Origin: Paenibacillus stellifer
Lineage (GTDB): Bacteria > Bacillota > Bacilli > Paenibacillales > Paenibacillaceae
Assembly (NCBI RefSeq): GCF_000758685.1
Contig: NZ_CP009286.1
Coordinates: 4,680,501 to 4,744,500, forward strand
Reading direction: 5' to 3'
Length of the DNA: 64,000 bases
A program made the translations under genes and the position numbers. The notes beneath the pieces are model-generated. The model worked only from the letters and a program-made list of their open reading frames with translations. It was not told the origin of the DNA and made no database searches. This document shows positions 34,151 through 44,639 of this stretch, piece by piece (position 1 is the stretch's first letter; the number at the start of each line of letters is the position of its first letter).

Positions 34151-35065
34151 TTACTTCGCAGACTCTTGCTCAGCAGCTTCCTTCAAGAACTCCAGCGCTT
34201 TATCATGATTTTTGGAGTTCGGGAATATCCCGGCGATCAATTTCGTATCGTTATGAAGAACCGGCAGGGATGCCGCCAGCTTGCTATCCGTAAAATTGAT
34301 GCCATAAGCCGACTCAATGCCGTCTTCCGTATTGACAGCCTTCTCCACAATGCCGTCTCCGCTCTTGCCTCCGAGCCATTCCGCAAGCCAGGAATCCTTC
34401 AGCTTCTCGATACCTTCTCCCTGTGCCAGCCAGGCAAGGGTATCCTTGTCGAGCACGACGAGATCCGGCGGATCAACCGACATCTCCGCCATCGCCTTCT
34501 GTCTGTAAGCGACCTCGGTCGCTCCTCCATTCGAAGTTAGCGGGATAAGCCGTGTCTCCACCCTCTTCCAGTCCGGGAAGGACTTCAGGATCGCAGCCTC
34601 CAGCGGGGCGCCGTCTCCCTCGGGGTCATCCTCGGCCATGAAGTTGCCAAGGAACAAAATATTCAGATCAACCGGAGGCAGACTGGCCAGATAGCGCTGT
34701 TTATCCAGATGATTCTTATAGGCAATTCCGCCTCCGATTAGCACGGCCACAGCGATGATTCCCAGTATGACCTGTGTCCGGTATAGTCTGAAGAAATCCT
34801 CAAGCCGCCGTGCCGTGCCTGCAAAGCGCCCGTACTTCTGCAGCCGGTTGCTCTCGGCTTCTTCCACCTCCTGCTTGGCATGCGTGTCCAGAATCAGGCG
34901 GTAGGCCTGCACCTCCTTCTCGAAGGCCAGTGCTTCCGCGGTCCCGGGTGCTCCGATCGAGCGGCGGCGCTTCAGCAGCATGTCAAAACGGCGGTTCACT
35001 TCTTCCATCTGGACCTCTTCGGGAAGTCCCAGAAACTCGTAAGCTTCCTTCACCTTATCGTTCAA
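34151..35065 (-). CDS. J-domain-like, single-pass membrane protein of unknown function
   Basis: A 304-residue protein. Residues 1-70 resemble a J-domain (AYEFLGLPEEVQMEEVNRRFDMLLKRRR) but lack the HPD tripeptide, so Hsp70 stimulation is unlikely. A basic linker leads to one membrane helix (VILGIIAVAVLIGGGIAY, about 97-114) and an outside domain of 190 residues with strands such as DLNILFLGNF and DLVVLDKDTLAWLAQGEG, resembling a binding-protein half. Topology: cytoplasmic J-like part, external sensor-like part. Convergent with kduD, single gene. Confidence 0.75.
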   Translation of the reverse strand: MNDKVKEAYEFLGLPEEVQMEEVNRRFDMLLKRRRSIGAPGTAEALAFEKEVQAYRLILDTHAKQEVEEAESNRLQKYGRFAGTARRLEDFFRLYRTQVILGIIAVAVLIGGGIAYKNHLDKQRYLASLPPVDLNILFLGNFMAEDDPEGDGAPLEAAILKSFPDWKRVETRLIPLTSNGGATEVAYRQKAMAEMSVDPPDLVVLDKDTLAWLAQGEGIEKLKDSWLAEWLGGKSGDGIVEKAVNTEDGIESAYGINFTDSKLAASLPVLHNDTKLIAGIFPNSKNHDKALEFLKEAAEQESAK

Positions 35066-35407
35066 CGGTTCTCTCTCCTTCTTGAGCGGACAAACGAGTG
35101 TATATCTAGATCATATCACAGATTTAATGCGCTTTCCTTCTTCCACAAGAAGGGGGCGGAAGAAGGCGCGTCTCTCGCCCTGACAACTTCTGCTTACCCT
35201 GCTGCAGCATCCAAACAGCCCGGGCGAACAGTCCGGGACAAGAGACATTTGCTGCAAGCGGATATCGATCTTGGAACATTTACGCCCACTAGTCGGCCAG
35301 GACAGCCCGTGTTCTCTGCCGATATCTGCTTTTCTCCATTCTTTCCACACAATTCCCCCTTACACTGAGTGTGATAGTAAAGAATTGTACTGGGGGAATT
35401 GTTGGGT
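35066..35407. other. Intergenic region with hairpin over a ribosome binding site
   Basis: Between divergent genes. AATTCCCCC (35351-35359) is complementary to GGGGGAATT (35392-35400), the second arm containing the ribosome binding site of the gene at 35408. No convincing gene or clear -35/-10 pair was found in the rest. Confidence 0.5.
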
Positions 35408-35893
35408 ATGAATATGACGCATTACATGTCCCTTCTGGCGGACAACCAGCCTTGGAATCTGATTATCTTCATGGCGATCCCCGTGATCTTCGCCGAGACG
35501 ATTACGGTGACGGAATTTTTCATTCTGTTCGGCAAAAACACAGGCGGCGGCCTGCGCTCCTTCAACCGGGTTTGCAGCATCCTGGCCGGCCTGTATTTTA
35601 CAGGCATCTTCCTGTATCTGTTCCCTACCGCATTCGTGCCTTTAACCGTGAACGGGGAATGGCATACCTGGGTGGATGTGGTGGCTGTCAGCTTTTACCT
35701 GAGCGGCGTATTCTTCCTGCTGCCATTGGCTCTGCTCGATTTGGGACTTATCGCCCGCCGGAGTCCGGAAGAGCGGAAGATGAAGCTGCATTTCATCTTC
35801 GTCAGCGGCTTTCTCGTCGTCGCCCACATCGCCATGATCTTCGGCATGGTTAATCCCGAGATCATCAGCGGCATGGCGGGAATGAGTCACTGA
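35408..35893 (+). CDS. Small four-helix membrane protein (DUF6803-like)
   Basis: A 161-residue integral membrane protein with four hydrophobic segments (about residues 18-38, 52-76, 89-118 and 130-150). It starts MNMTHYMSLLADNQPWNLIIFMAIPVIFAETITVTEFFILFGK, a pattern I associate with the uncharacterised DUF6803 group. Starts at ATG 35408; TTG codons at 35399 and 35402 are in frame. The ribosome binding site lies in the arm of a 9-bp inverted repeat, which could limit translation. Function unknown. Confidence 0.7.
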   Translation: MNMTHYMSLLADNQPWNLIIFMAIPVIFAETITVTEFFILFGKNTGGGLRSFNRVCSILAGLYFTGIFLYLFPTAFVPLTVNGEWHTWVDVVAVSFYLSGVFFLLPLALLDLGLIARRSPEERKMKLHFIFVSGFLVVAHIAMIFGMVNPEIISGMAGMSH

Positions 35894-36012
35894 TTCCTGT
35901 TTCCGACATGGCGGAACACCGGCCTTCCTGTTTTATGTGCACGAATGTATTTAGCTGCGATTGCTTCATTCAAGCCTACTGTACTTACATATGAGCTATC
36001 ACATTACACAAG

Positions 36013-36115
36013 ATACCGCCCATTGGGACAAGATGGGCGGTATTTCTGTATCCGGATAGCGGAACTTCGGGCCATGCTGGCCCGAAGTTGCAGGGCTTGG
36101 GGCGGCTTGCCCCAA
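36013..36115. repeat. Three consecutive inverted repeats at the edge of an A+T-rich segment
   Basis: ATACCGCCCAT/ATGGGCGGTAT (36013-36043), AACTTCGGGCC/GGCCCGAAGTT (36063-36089) and TTGGGGC/GCCCCAA (36097-36115). All have perfect stems. The first, followed by TTTCTGT, may terminate the gene at 35408; the others have no T-tract. This fills most of the gap 35894-36198. Confidence 0.75.
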
Positions 36116-36198
36116 ACCAATAGAGCAATATCATACAAGAATGCTGATGCCTCTTGGGGTACACTAAGTATCAGACATTCAGGAAAGGAGGAACGTTT

Positions 36199-37023
36199 TT
36201 GAAACAAGAAATAAGAACGGTAAAATATGATACGGAGCTGAAAGTGGAAGTCTATCATTTTCAAGGAATTATGCAGAAATTCCCCAATCATTTTCATGAG
36301 TATTATGTGATTGGTTTTATTGAAAAAGGTCAGCGGCTTTTGTCTTGCAAGAACAAAGAGTACACCATAGAACCGGGAGATTTATTACTGTTTAATCCGC
36401 GCGATAACCATGCTTGCGAACAAATCGACGGTCAAACACTGGATTATCGCTGCATCAATATCCAACCGGAAATTATGAGCAAGGCAATCTGTGAAATAAC
36501 AGGAAAAGAATATTTACCCTACTTTACGTCACAAGTAGTTTTTCATAGCGATTTGGTTGTTGTGCTTCGGGAATTACATCAAATGCTTATGGAGGAGGAA
36601 AGCGATTTTAGAAAAGAGGAAATCTTTTTTTTCCTTCTGGAGCAGCTGGTAGAAGAATATACGGAGCAGGCCGTACCAGCAGGAAATACAGAGCAAAGCA
36701 TGGAAGCAAGGGCAATCTGTGATTTTTTGGAAAATCACTACATGGAAAACATTACGCTGAACGACCTGTGCAAGCTGACCGGACTAAGCAAATACTATCT
36801 TCTTCGCTCTTTTACCAAGCAGAAGGGAATCTCTCCTTATAGTTATTTAGAAACGATCCGAATTGACAAAGCAAAGAAAATGCTGGAGCAAGGCATTTTG
36901 CCAATAGATGTGGCATTACAGACAGGGTTTACCGACCAGAGCCACTTTTCCAACTTCTTCAAGAAGTTTATAGGGCTAACGCCAAAACAATACATGAACA
37001 TTTTCAAGGATGCTCACAATTGA
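36199..37023 (+). CDS. AraC family regulator with cupin sensor
   Basis: 274 residues. Residues 1-110 form a cupin-type sensor (FPNHFHEYYVIGFIEKGQRLL and IEPGDLLLFNPRDNHACEQIDG), residues 170-270 two AraC helix-turn-helix units (ITLNDLCKLTGLSKYYLLRSFTKQKGISPYSYLETIRI and DVALQTGFTDQSHFSNFFKKFIGLTPKQY). TTG at 36199 follows AAAGGAGGA. Clearly more A+T-rich in sequence and codon choice than its neighbours, suggesting acquisition. It overlaps the next frame and probably controls it: AraC regulators of this type often sit next to the exporter they regulate. Confidence 0.9.
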   Translation: MKQEIRTVKYDTELKVEVYHFQGIMQKFPNHFHEYYVIGFIEKGQRLLSCKNKEYTIEPGDLLLFNPRDNHACEQIDGQTLDYRCINIQPEIMSKAICEITGKEYLPYFTSQVVFHSDLVVVLRELHQMLMEEESDFRKEEIFFFLLEQLVEEYTEQAVPAGNTEQSMEARAICDFLENHYMENITLNDLCKLTGLSKYYLLRSFTKQKGISPYSYLETIRIDKAKKMLEQGILPIDVALQTGFTDQSHFSNFFKKFIGLTPKQYMNIFKDAHN

Positions 37024-37046
37024 GTCTTTGTATAGAAAGGGTTCTT

Positions 37047-37967
37047 ATGGACAGAAGACAAGAGATTACGGGACATTTATTCGCATTTATTACAATCTTT
37101 ATTTGGGGAACAACATTCATATCAACAAAGATACTTTTGAAAGCCATTTCTCCAACTGAAGTACTGTTTTTAAGATTTACAATCGGTTTCATTGTGCTGC
37201 TTGTGGCTTACCCTCGCAGGCTAAGAGTCAAGAAAAGAAAACAGGAGTTGTATTTTGCTGCGGCTGGTTTATGTGGTGTCACCCTATACTATTTGCTTGA
37301 AAACATCGCCCTGACTTATACCTTTGCATCCAATGTAGGGGTCATTATTTCAATTGCACCGTTTTTTACTGCTATCTTGGCGCATCTGTTTTTAGATGGA
37401 GAAAAATTGAGATTGCAATTTTTTATAGGTTTTGCGGTTGCTGTTATCGGAATTTTTCTTATTAGCTTTAACGGAAGCAGTCATTTGAAATTGAATCCAT
37501 TGGGAGATATACTGGCTGTTTTAGCCGCTGTGATATGGGCCGCCTATTCGGTCCTGACAAAGAAAATCAGCGGTTTTCACTATAACACGATCCAGGCAAC
37601 ACGGAGAATTTTCTTCTATGGATTAATATTCATGATTCCCGCCTTATTCCTCTTTGAGTTTGAACCAAACCTTGATCAATTGATACAGCCGGTCAATCTG
37701 TTTAACATTCTGTTCTTGGGATTGGGAGCATCCGCCCTGTGTTTTGTAACGTGGAACTCTGCGGTTAAACTATTGGGTGCAGTGAAAACCAGCGTTTATA
37801 TTTATATGGTTCCAGTCATAACCGTTGTTACCTCTGTTCTTGTACTTCATGAAACGATTCCCCGTACTTCTGTGTTCGGGATTGTACTTACATTAGCCGG
37901 ACTATTTATTTCAGAGATTAAAACCTCTGCAAAAACAAAAGGAGCTTTAGAGAGTGGGCGATTCTAA
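37047..37967 (+). CDS. EamA/DMT family transporter
   Basis: A 306-residue membrane protein with ten predicted helices in two EamA repeats (FITIFIWGTTFISTKILLK and ILAVLAAVIWAAYSVLTKKI). Family members move metabolites or drugs, direction unknown. ATG at 37047, GAAAGGG upstream; the stop of the AraC gene lies 23 bases before. Shares the A+T-rich composition of its partner, so the pair seems to be one acquired module. It ends just before the terminator of the convergent glucosidase gene. Confidence 0.9.
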   Translation: MDRRQEITGHLFAFITIFIWGTTFISTKILLKAISPTEVLFLRFTIGFIVLLVAYPRRLRVKKRKQELYFAAAGLCGVTLYYLLENIALTYTFASNVGVIISIAPFFTAILAHLFLDGEKLRLQFFIGFAVAVIGIFLISFNGSSHLKLNPLGDILAVLAAVIWAAYSVLTKKISGFHYNTIQATRRIFFYGLIFMIPALFLFEFEPNLDQLIQPVNLFNILFLGLGASALCFVTWNSAVKLLGAVKTSVYIYMVPVITVVTSVLVLHETIPRTSVFGIVLTLAGLFISEIKTSAKTKGALESGRF

Positions 37968-38009
37968 TCTGAATCGTTTTTCACGTACTCAACGGGCTAA
38001 AGCCTGCAA

Positions 38010-38045
38010 CAAAAAGGACCCGGCGCTTATGCCCGATCCTTTTGT
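38010..38045 (-). terminator. Terminator of the GH1 gene
   Basis: Minus strand AAAAGGATCGGGC/GCCGGGTCCTTTTT-type stem with a TTTTTG tail. Confidence 0.75.
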
Positions 38046-38058
38046 CCATTTTCCCCGC

Positions 38059-39549
<1,491 letters not shown>

Positions 39550-39574
39550 TTAGATCACGGCAAGGAGACAACCC

Positions 39575-40543
39575 ATGTCCACACTCGATCAAATAGCCAA
39601 GCTGTCCGGCTTCTCCAAAGCGACGGTATCCCGGGTGCTCAACGGCTCACGGCATGTAAGTCCGGACACCCGCAAGAAAATACTGGCCATCATGAAGGAA
39701 CAGGACTATGTACCCAACCGGAACGCCATTTCCCTGTCCAAAGGCCGGACCCAGCAGATCGGCATGATTACGATGAATCTGAACGAGCTGATTCTGCATT
39801 TCATGAACGGCTTCGTGGAGAGCGCCGGACGGCACGGGTTCCAGACGATCATTTATACAACCGGAGGAGACAGCCAGAAGGAGCTTCAAGCCCTTGAGGA
39901 TCTCAAGCGAAAAAGAGTAGACGGCCTGCTCATCCTGACCTCCGTCAGCTCCCCGGGCCTTATTGCCTCTTACCGCAAATACGGGCCTATCGTGTCCTGG
40001 CAGCGCATGGACCATCCAGATATCCCGTCGGTCGCCATGAACCAGTTCGAGGGCTATGCCCTCGCCCTTGAACATTTGCTCACGCGAGGATACACCCGCA
40101 TCGCCAATGCGTTCGGCCGTCCCAGCAGCATCAATACGCAGAGCCGGCGGGAGGCGTACGAGCAGGCAATGGCTGCATACAGCCTCCCTGTAGATGAGCA
40201 ATGGTACTATTCTTCCATCTACAGCATCGCGGACGGCGAGCGCGTGCTGCGCTCCCTGATGGAGCAGCAGAACCGTCCCGAGGCGATTCTATGCGCGAAC
40301 GATCTAGTTGCCGCAGGTATAGTAAGCGAAGCTCGCAGACAGGGACTGGGCGTGCCGGAGAATCTGGCGATCGTCGGCTTTGACGATACGGAGCTGGCGA
40401 AGACGATGGGCATCACGACCGTGCGGAACCCGGTTGCCGGCCAGGCGGAGAACGCCTTCAGGCTGCTGGCTCCTGCGCTGCTGGGAAAGGCGCTGGCGCT
40501 TCAGCCCCTGGCATTCAGCCTTGCCATCCGGGAGACGACCTAG
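39575..40543 (+). CDS. LacI family transcriptional regulator
   Basis: 322 residues. Helix-turn-helix and hinge at residues 1-60 (TLDQIAKLSGFSKATVSRVLNGSRHVSPDTRKKI), then the periplasmic-binding-protein-like sugar sensor with ANDLVAAGIVSEARRQGL and VGFDDTELAKTMGITTVR near the C-terminus. Likely represses the divergent glucosidase gene through the palindrome at 39527 and responds to a beta-glucoside or its phosphate. AAGGAG before ATG 39575. Ends 19 bases before a strong terminator. Confidence 0.93.
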   Translation: MSTLDQIAKLSGFSKATVSRVLNGSRHVSPDTRKKILAIMKEQDYVPNRNAISLSKGRTQQIGMITMNLNELILHFMNGFVESAGRHGFQTIIYTTGGDSQKELQALEDLKRKRVDGLLILTSVSSPGLIASYRKYGPIVSWQRMDHPDIPSVAMNQFEGYALALEHLLTRGYTRIANAFGRPSSINTQSRREAYEQAMAAYSLPVDEQWYYSSIYSIADGERVLRSLMEQQNRPEAILCANDLVAAGIVSEARRQGLGVPENLAIVGFDDTELAKTMGITTVRNPVAGQAENAFRLLAPALLGKALALQPLAFSLAIRETT

Positions 40544-40561
40544 TCTAACGGCCTGCCTTTG

Positions 40562-40601
40562 GAACGGTTCTTCTAGTTATATAGAACCGTTCTTTGTTTT
40601 T
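40562..40601 (+). terminator. Terminator of the lacI-type gene
   Basis: GAACGGTTCT (40562-40571) pairs with AGAACCGTTC (40583-40592), followed by TTTGTTTTTC. Confidence 0.85.
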
Positions 40602-40802
40602 CGCTAAAAAATGACAATTTTCGTTCCGATAGTAAATCATGAACCGCTGCAAGACTTTGGCTGTACCGGCTTTCATCCTAGTAGAGGCATACGTACCAAT
40701 CGCACTTCCCCCTCCTTCGCCCTCAGCCGCAGCGTTAACATAGATGCTGCCCGCCGCTGTTGTCCCATCCTGATACAAGTTGCATGTACCGTCCCACCCA
40801 TT

Positions 40803-40895
40803 TGTGACAAAGGCAAACTTGCCGAAAGGCAAGGACGCAAAGCCATAGGGCCTTCTTCGTCTCACACGAGCCGAAGGTGGCAGCCGCGCTGCCGG
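40803..40895 (+). promoter_or_regulatory. c-di-GMP-I (GEMM) riboswitch
   Basis: The conserved core is present: GGCAAAC (40812-40818), a perfect P2 stem CTTGCC-GAAA-GGCAAG with the GNRA loop, and GACGCAAAGCC (40834-40844), then the P3 side GGGCCTTC...GAAGGTGGCAGC and GCTGCC. These match the class I aptamer closely. The only gene downstream in this direction is the secreted enzyme at 41100, so c-di-GMP should control it. Upstream (40602-40802) I see no clear promoter. Confidence 0.9.
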
Positions 40896-40910
40896 AAAAA
40901 AGAAATGCGA

Positions 40911-40967
40911 GAAGCTGCGCCCGCCTCAGGGCGCGGTTCCCGGACATTTCGGGGGAAGAGCTTTTTT
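40911..40967 (+). terminator. Expression-platform terminator of the c-di-GMP riboswitch
   Basis: The hairpin TTCCCGGACATTTCGGGGGAA (40937-40957) sits within a wider AAGCT/AGCTT pairing (40912-40916 and 40959-40963) and is followed by six T (40962-40967). It ends 15 to 70 bases after the aptamer, where a regulated terminator would be. The ATG is 130 bases further on. Confidence 0.65.
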
Positions 40968-41099
40968 GAACGAATCCGCTATTTGAATATTGCCACCGTT
41001 TGTGAAAGTCATTCCTCCTCCGCCCGTACCGGGCGCCGCGACGCTTACCCGAGCGAAGCGGCGGCGTACAAGGGTATCCAGAACCGGAGGAGAATTAGC

Positions 41100-44000
41100 A
41101 TGAGAAATCCGCATCCGCATCAAGATCAGTCCGTCCCCGCTGCATCCGCAGCAACCGCCACGACCACAACCGCGCGTCGGCGCCGTCTCTTGACCAAGGG
41201 TATCGCCCTGCTGACGGCGCTTGCTCTTGTGTTGGGCGTCCCATCCCTCCCGCAGCACACCGTGTTCGCCGAGCGGCAGAGCGCCGTTTCCGCCACAAGC
41301 ACCGGCAACGGCATCGGCTACATTGATAACGGGGAGACCGCAGTCACCGGAGCGACCGGAACAGACGGGGAACCCGCTGTTACCGGGGAGACCGCCGTTA
41401 CCGGGAAGATTGGAGACAGCGCCGTTACCCAAAGCGTGTACGCCGCTTCGGCGGACAGCCTAGCCGTCCAGCCGGAGGGGCCGCTCTGGACCATCGGCGC
41501 CCATGACGGCAGCTCCGCTGAATTTTCCGATTATCGCGCCATGACCGGCAGCTACTCCGCCTATTTGCCTGACGGAAGCGCGCCTAACGACTGGAAGACC
41601 TTCCCCAAAGGCATGAAAGCCAGCGTGAACAAGACGCTCTCCATCAGCTACTCGCTGGAAGCCCTACCCGCTTACGGAGCGGAATTCGACGTTCATATTC
41701 TGAACGCCTATATTTCTGTGCCCCAAATGGCCGTCTACTCGAACGGCCGTCTCGCGGGCCTGCTGCAAATTGCCGGAACCTCGGGCAGCGGAGCCGCCTA
41801 TCCCTTCCGCGAGCTGTACCGGCTCTATATCCCTAAAGAGCTGCTGAAGGCCGGCGTCAATGAGCTGAAGCTCGAGGTATACGCCGGCTCCTACGCGACC
41901 ACGGCAGGCGACGCCAATCTGTGGTACGAGTGGGATGAGCTGTCCTTGACCGCACTCGCCGCCCCGGCGGACGAGCCAATCCACGGGCGCTACATCCATC
42001 TGGGGACTGCCATCGCGAACGGCTTCGTTATCGATGACAATGTGACCCGGCTGCTGCCGGACCTGACCCGCTGGCTCGGCATCGCCTACAGCGGCAACAT
42101 GCTGCGCACCGGCTTCTGGTCGGACACCAAGAGCACCTGGCAGAACGGCATCGTCTCCTACTTGCAGACGATGAAAGATCTGAACCTGCAGCCGATGGTC
42201 GGTATTTTCGGCTCCGATTTCATGAACAGTCCGGACATGCTCGCCGGTCATATGACAGACAGCATGAAGACCTATTACCGCCAGTTCATGGCCTCGTACG
42301 GCTCATACTTCTCCTATCTCGAAATGGACAACGAACCGGGTGTATTCAGCCACAATCAGGCTTCGATTGTGGAGCTGGCCCAGTTCCTGCAATCCGAGAA
42401 GGCGAGCACGCCCTGGCTGAAGATCGTCGCCCCGGGCTGGGCCTACTGGCCGACCAAAGGCACGCCCTACGGATGGGAACGCGATCCCGCGCAGCGGAAG
42501 CCGATCGAGGCGCTGTCCGATCTGACGAATGGACACAGCTATTCGCTGTCCGGCCTGGCCCAGGCCCGGGGCGGTGCGCTGAATGAGAATCTGCTCAGCT
42601 ATGACGGAGGCACCGATGACGGCCTGCCCAAGGAAATGGTTATGACCGAGAGCGGAGCGAATGATCTGCACACCGACCAGAGCAAATTCGGGGCATCGGC
42701 CTATAAATACGCAGCCGTCTTCGACCGGGAGATGCGCGCGGACATCGGCTACGCCGACCATATCATGCAGCATACCGCCTTCGACTCATCTTATCCGAAC
42801 TATGCACTGCTTCTTCGTCCGGCGAACTGGAGCACGCATAAAGCCGCCGACACAATGGCCTGGGCGGCCAATTCCGCCGAAGGCGGCGAGACCCGGCTGC
42901 GCACGTTCCGCCGCCTGGCCGCGGCCTATGCCACGCACGGCTCGCCGCTGCCGTACTCGTTCCTTGGCGGCGACGATTCCGCCGGCCGCAAGATCTATGT
43001 CCGCGCCGTCGACACGGCCGGACTCGGAACGTCGGCCGTAGGAGCCTCGGCCGACAAGCAGATCGTCAGCGTCGTGAGCTTCGGGCCTGCCGGTACGCCG
43101 GCGCGGCATGTGAGCGTGCGCGTGACGCTGCCGGAGAGCGGCACGTACCGGGCTCTGCAGTACCGGGACGGCCAGACGCTTGACGCGGCTTACTCTGTCA
43201 GCGACCTGGCCGCGTCCCCTTATCTCGATCTCGACCTGACCGTGGCGGCCGGTGAAGCCGTTCAGCTGTACCTGACTAAGGAGGAGACGCAGGCTCCGCA
43301 GAAGCCGGTTCTCGTGAAGGCCGAGATGGCGACCTGGAACACCGCAGTCATCGGCTGGAACGAATCGTCGGACAACGCGGAGACGACCTCGTACCGGGTA
43401 TATCGGGACGGTGAAGAAATCGCCGTACTGCCTTCTTCGCTGACCAGCTACACCGATACGACGATCAGCTATGACCGGACTTATTCGTATACCGTCAAGG
43501 CAGGCGACGATTCCGGCAATCTCTCGCCAGCGAGCGATCCGCTGCAGCTCACCGTGCCGGACATGCCGGTTACGCCGGGCGGACCGCTCTATGAGACAGA
43601 GAAAGCTCAGCTTGGCGGCATCGCCAAAACGACGCCGGACTCCTACGCCTCAGGTGGCGCCTATGTCCGGGACATGCATGCCAGCGGCTCCAGCGTCAGC
43701 GTCATCAACATTATGCCGGGCGCCGGGAGCTACACCCTGCGCGTCGGCTACGCCACCTCGGCGGATGCCACGCTGAATCTGTATGTGAACGGCCAAATGA
43801 TCCGGAAGCTGACGTTCGTCTCGACCGGCAAAGCCTCAGGAGCTGGCGCCTACAAGAGCATCTCGACCGACATTGCGCTTGCAGACGGCCCGAACACCGT
43901 CATACTGCGGCATGACGGCGGCAATACCGGCGGCGTCAATCTCGACTTTATGGAGATCACACCTACACAGACCTCACAGACAGACCCGGGCTGGAACGAT

Positions 44001-44363
44001 TATGCCTTCAACGACATCGGAATCTACTACTCGCCCGGCATCACTACCAATGACAACGGCAGCTGGAACGAGACCGAATCGCCATCCGAGACCGCTACCT
44101 TCACCTTCACGGGAACGGGCGTCCGCTGGCTGGCCAATGTCCAGAGCAACATGGGCTTGGCGAGCGTGTACATTGACGATATTCTTCAAGAGACGGTCGA
44201 TCTTACCGCCGCCAATCTCGAAGGCTACAACAAGGTCGTATTTGAGAAAACGGGCCTGGCGGATGGCAGCCACACCCTCAAAATCGTCACCCTGAACGGC
44301 AAAATCACCTTCAATAAATACAGCATCAACGGCCCGGAGCAGAGTCTGCAACAGGCGGAATAG
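41100..44363 (+). CDS. Secreted modular glycoside hydrolase-like protein
   Basis: 1087 residues. Basic N-terminus, then signal helix (about 30-60, ending VFAER). Residues 75-110 carry TAVTG-type repeats. A beta-sandwich (120-290) precedes a TIM-barrel-like domain (295-640) with YLEMDNEPGVF near residue 408 (probable acid/base E) and VMTESGAND near residue 516 (probable nucleophile E), as in clan-A glycosidases. Then fibronectin type III (about 730-820), a CBM35-like domain (830-955) and a final sugar-binding-like domain (965-1081). GGAGGAG precedes the ATG. Under c-di-GMP-I control. Substrate unknown; matrix or plant polysaccharide plausible. Confidence 0.8.
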   Translation: MRNPHPHQDQSVPAASAATATTTTARRRRLLTKGIALLTALALVLGVPSLPQHTVFAERQSAVSATSTGNGIGYIDNGETAVTGATGTDGEPAVTGETAVTGKIGDSAVTQSVYAASADSLAVQPEGPLWTIGAHDGSSAEFSDYRAMTGSYSAYLPDGSAPNDWKTFPKGMKASVNKTLSISYSLEALPAYGAEFDVHILNAYISVPQMAVYSNGRLAGLLQIAGTSGSGAAYPFRELYRLYIPKELLKAGVNELKLEVYAGSYATTAGDANLWYEWDELSLTALAAPADEPIHGRYIHLGTAIANGFVIDDNVTRLLPDLTRWLGIAYSGNMLRTGFWSDTKSTWQNGIVSYLQTMKDLNLQPMVGIFGSDFMNSPDMLAGHMTDSMKTYYRQFMASYGSYFSYLEMDNEPGVFSHNQASIVELAQFLQSEKASTPWLKIVAPGWAYWPTKGTPYGWERDPAQRKPIEALSDLTNGHSYSLSGLAQARGGALNENLLSYDGGTDDGLPKEMVMTESGANDLHTDQSKFGASAYKYAAVFDREMRADIGYADHIMQHTAFDSSYPNYALLLRPANWSTHKAADTMAWAANSAEGGETRLRTFRRLAAAYATHGSPLPYSFLGGDDSAGRKIYVRAVDTAGLGTSAVGASADKQIVSVVSFGPAGTPARHVSVRVTLPESGTYRALQYRDGQTLDAAYSVSDLAASPYLDLDLTVAAGEAVQLYLTKEETQAPQKPVLVKAEMATWNTAVIGWNESSDNAETTSYRVYRDGEEIAVLPSSLTSYTDTTISYDRTYSYTVKAGDDSGNLSPASDPLQLTVPDMPVTPGGPLYETEKAQLGGIAKTTPDSYASGGAYVRDMHASGSSVSVINIMPGAGSYTLRVGYATSADATLNLYVNGQMIRKLTFVSTGKASGAGAYKSISTDIALADGPNTVILRHDGGNTGGVNLDFMEITPTQTSQTDPGWNDYAFNDIGIYYSPGITTNDNGSWNETESPSETATFTFTGTGVRWLANVQSNMGLASVYIDDILQETVDLTAANLEGYNKVVFEKTGLADGSHTLKIVTLNGKITFNKYSINGPEQSLQQAE

Positions 44364-44407
44364 CACAGCGCCGCAATCCGCTTCTTAACATTTGGGTTTA
44401 TGAATGG

Positions 44408-44447
44408 CAGCAGCCCCAGAGCCGGTACTTACCGGAGCTGGGGCTGC
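44408..44447. terminator. GC-rich hairpin between the secreted enzyme and ABC genes
   Basis: CAGCCCCAG...CTGGGGCTG with inner GCCGGTA/TACCGG pairing; weak T-tracts on both sides. Nothing else was seen in 44364-44639. Confidence 0.5.
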
Positions 44448-44639
44448 GCTTGTAGCGATTGATATGCGGCTTTCATGCCGCGCTGCAGGAGGGTAAACGA
44501 CTGGTGAGATTGCCGCAGCACATTCTGTTATTTGACAATGAGAGACCAGCCAAGAACCTTCTTGACCGGCCTCTTCATCAACGTGTAATTCCATACAATA
44601 TGCATAATTTGAAACAATGGACGTCCTTAAATTGGAAAA

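Noticed and set aside
33990..34208. 72-residue plus-strand ORF (contains PKRLRDDYHAIGELVVDKL)
   Set aside because: Looks protein-like but has no ribosome binding site and its end is antisense to the J-like gene; could be a remnant, not supported enough to list.
40545..40865. 106-residue minus-strand ORF
   Set aside because: Overlaps the c-di-GMP riboswitch and the lacI terminator; glycine-rich shadow with no start signal.
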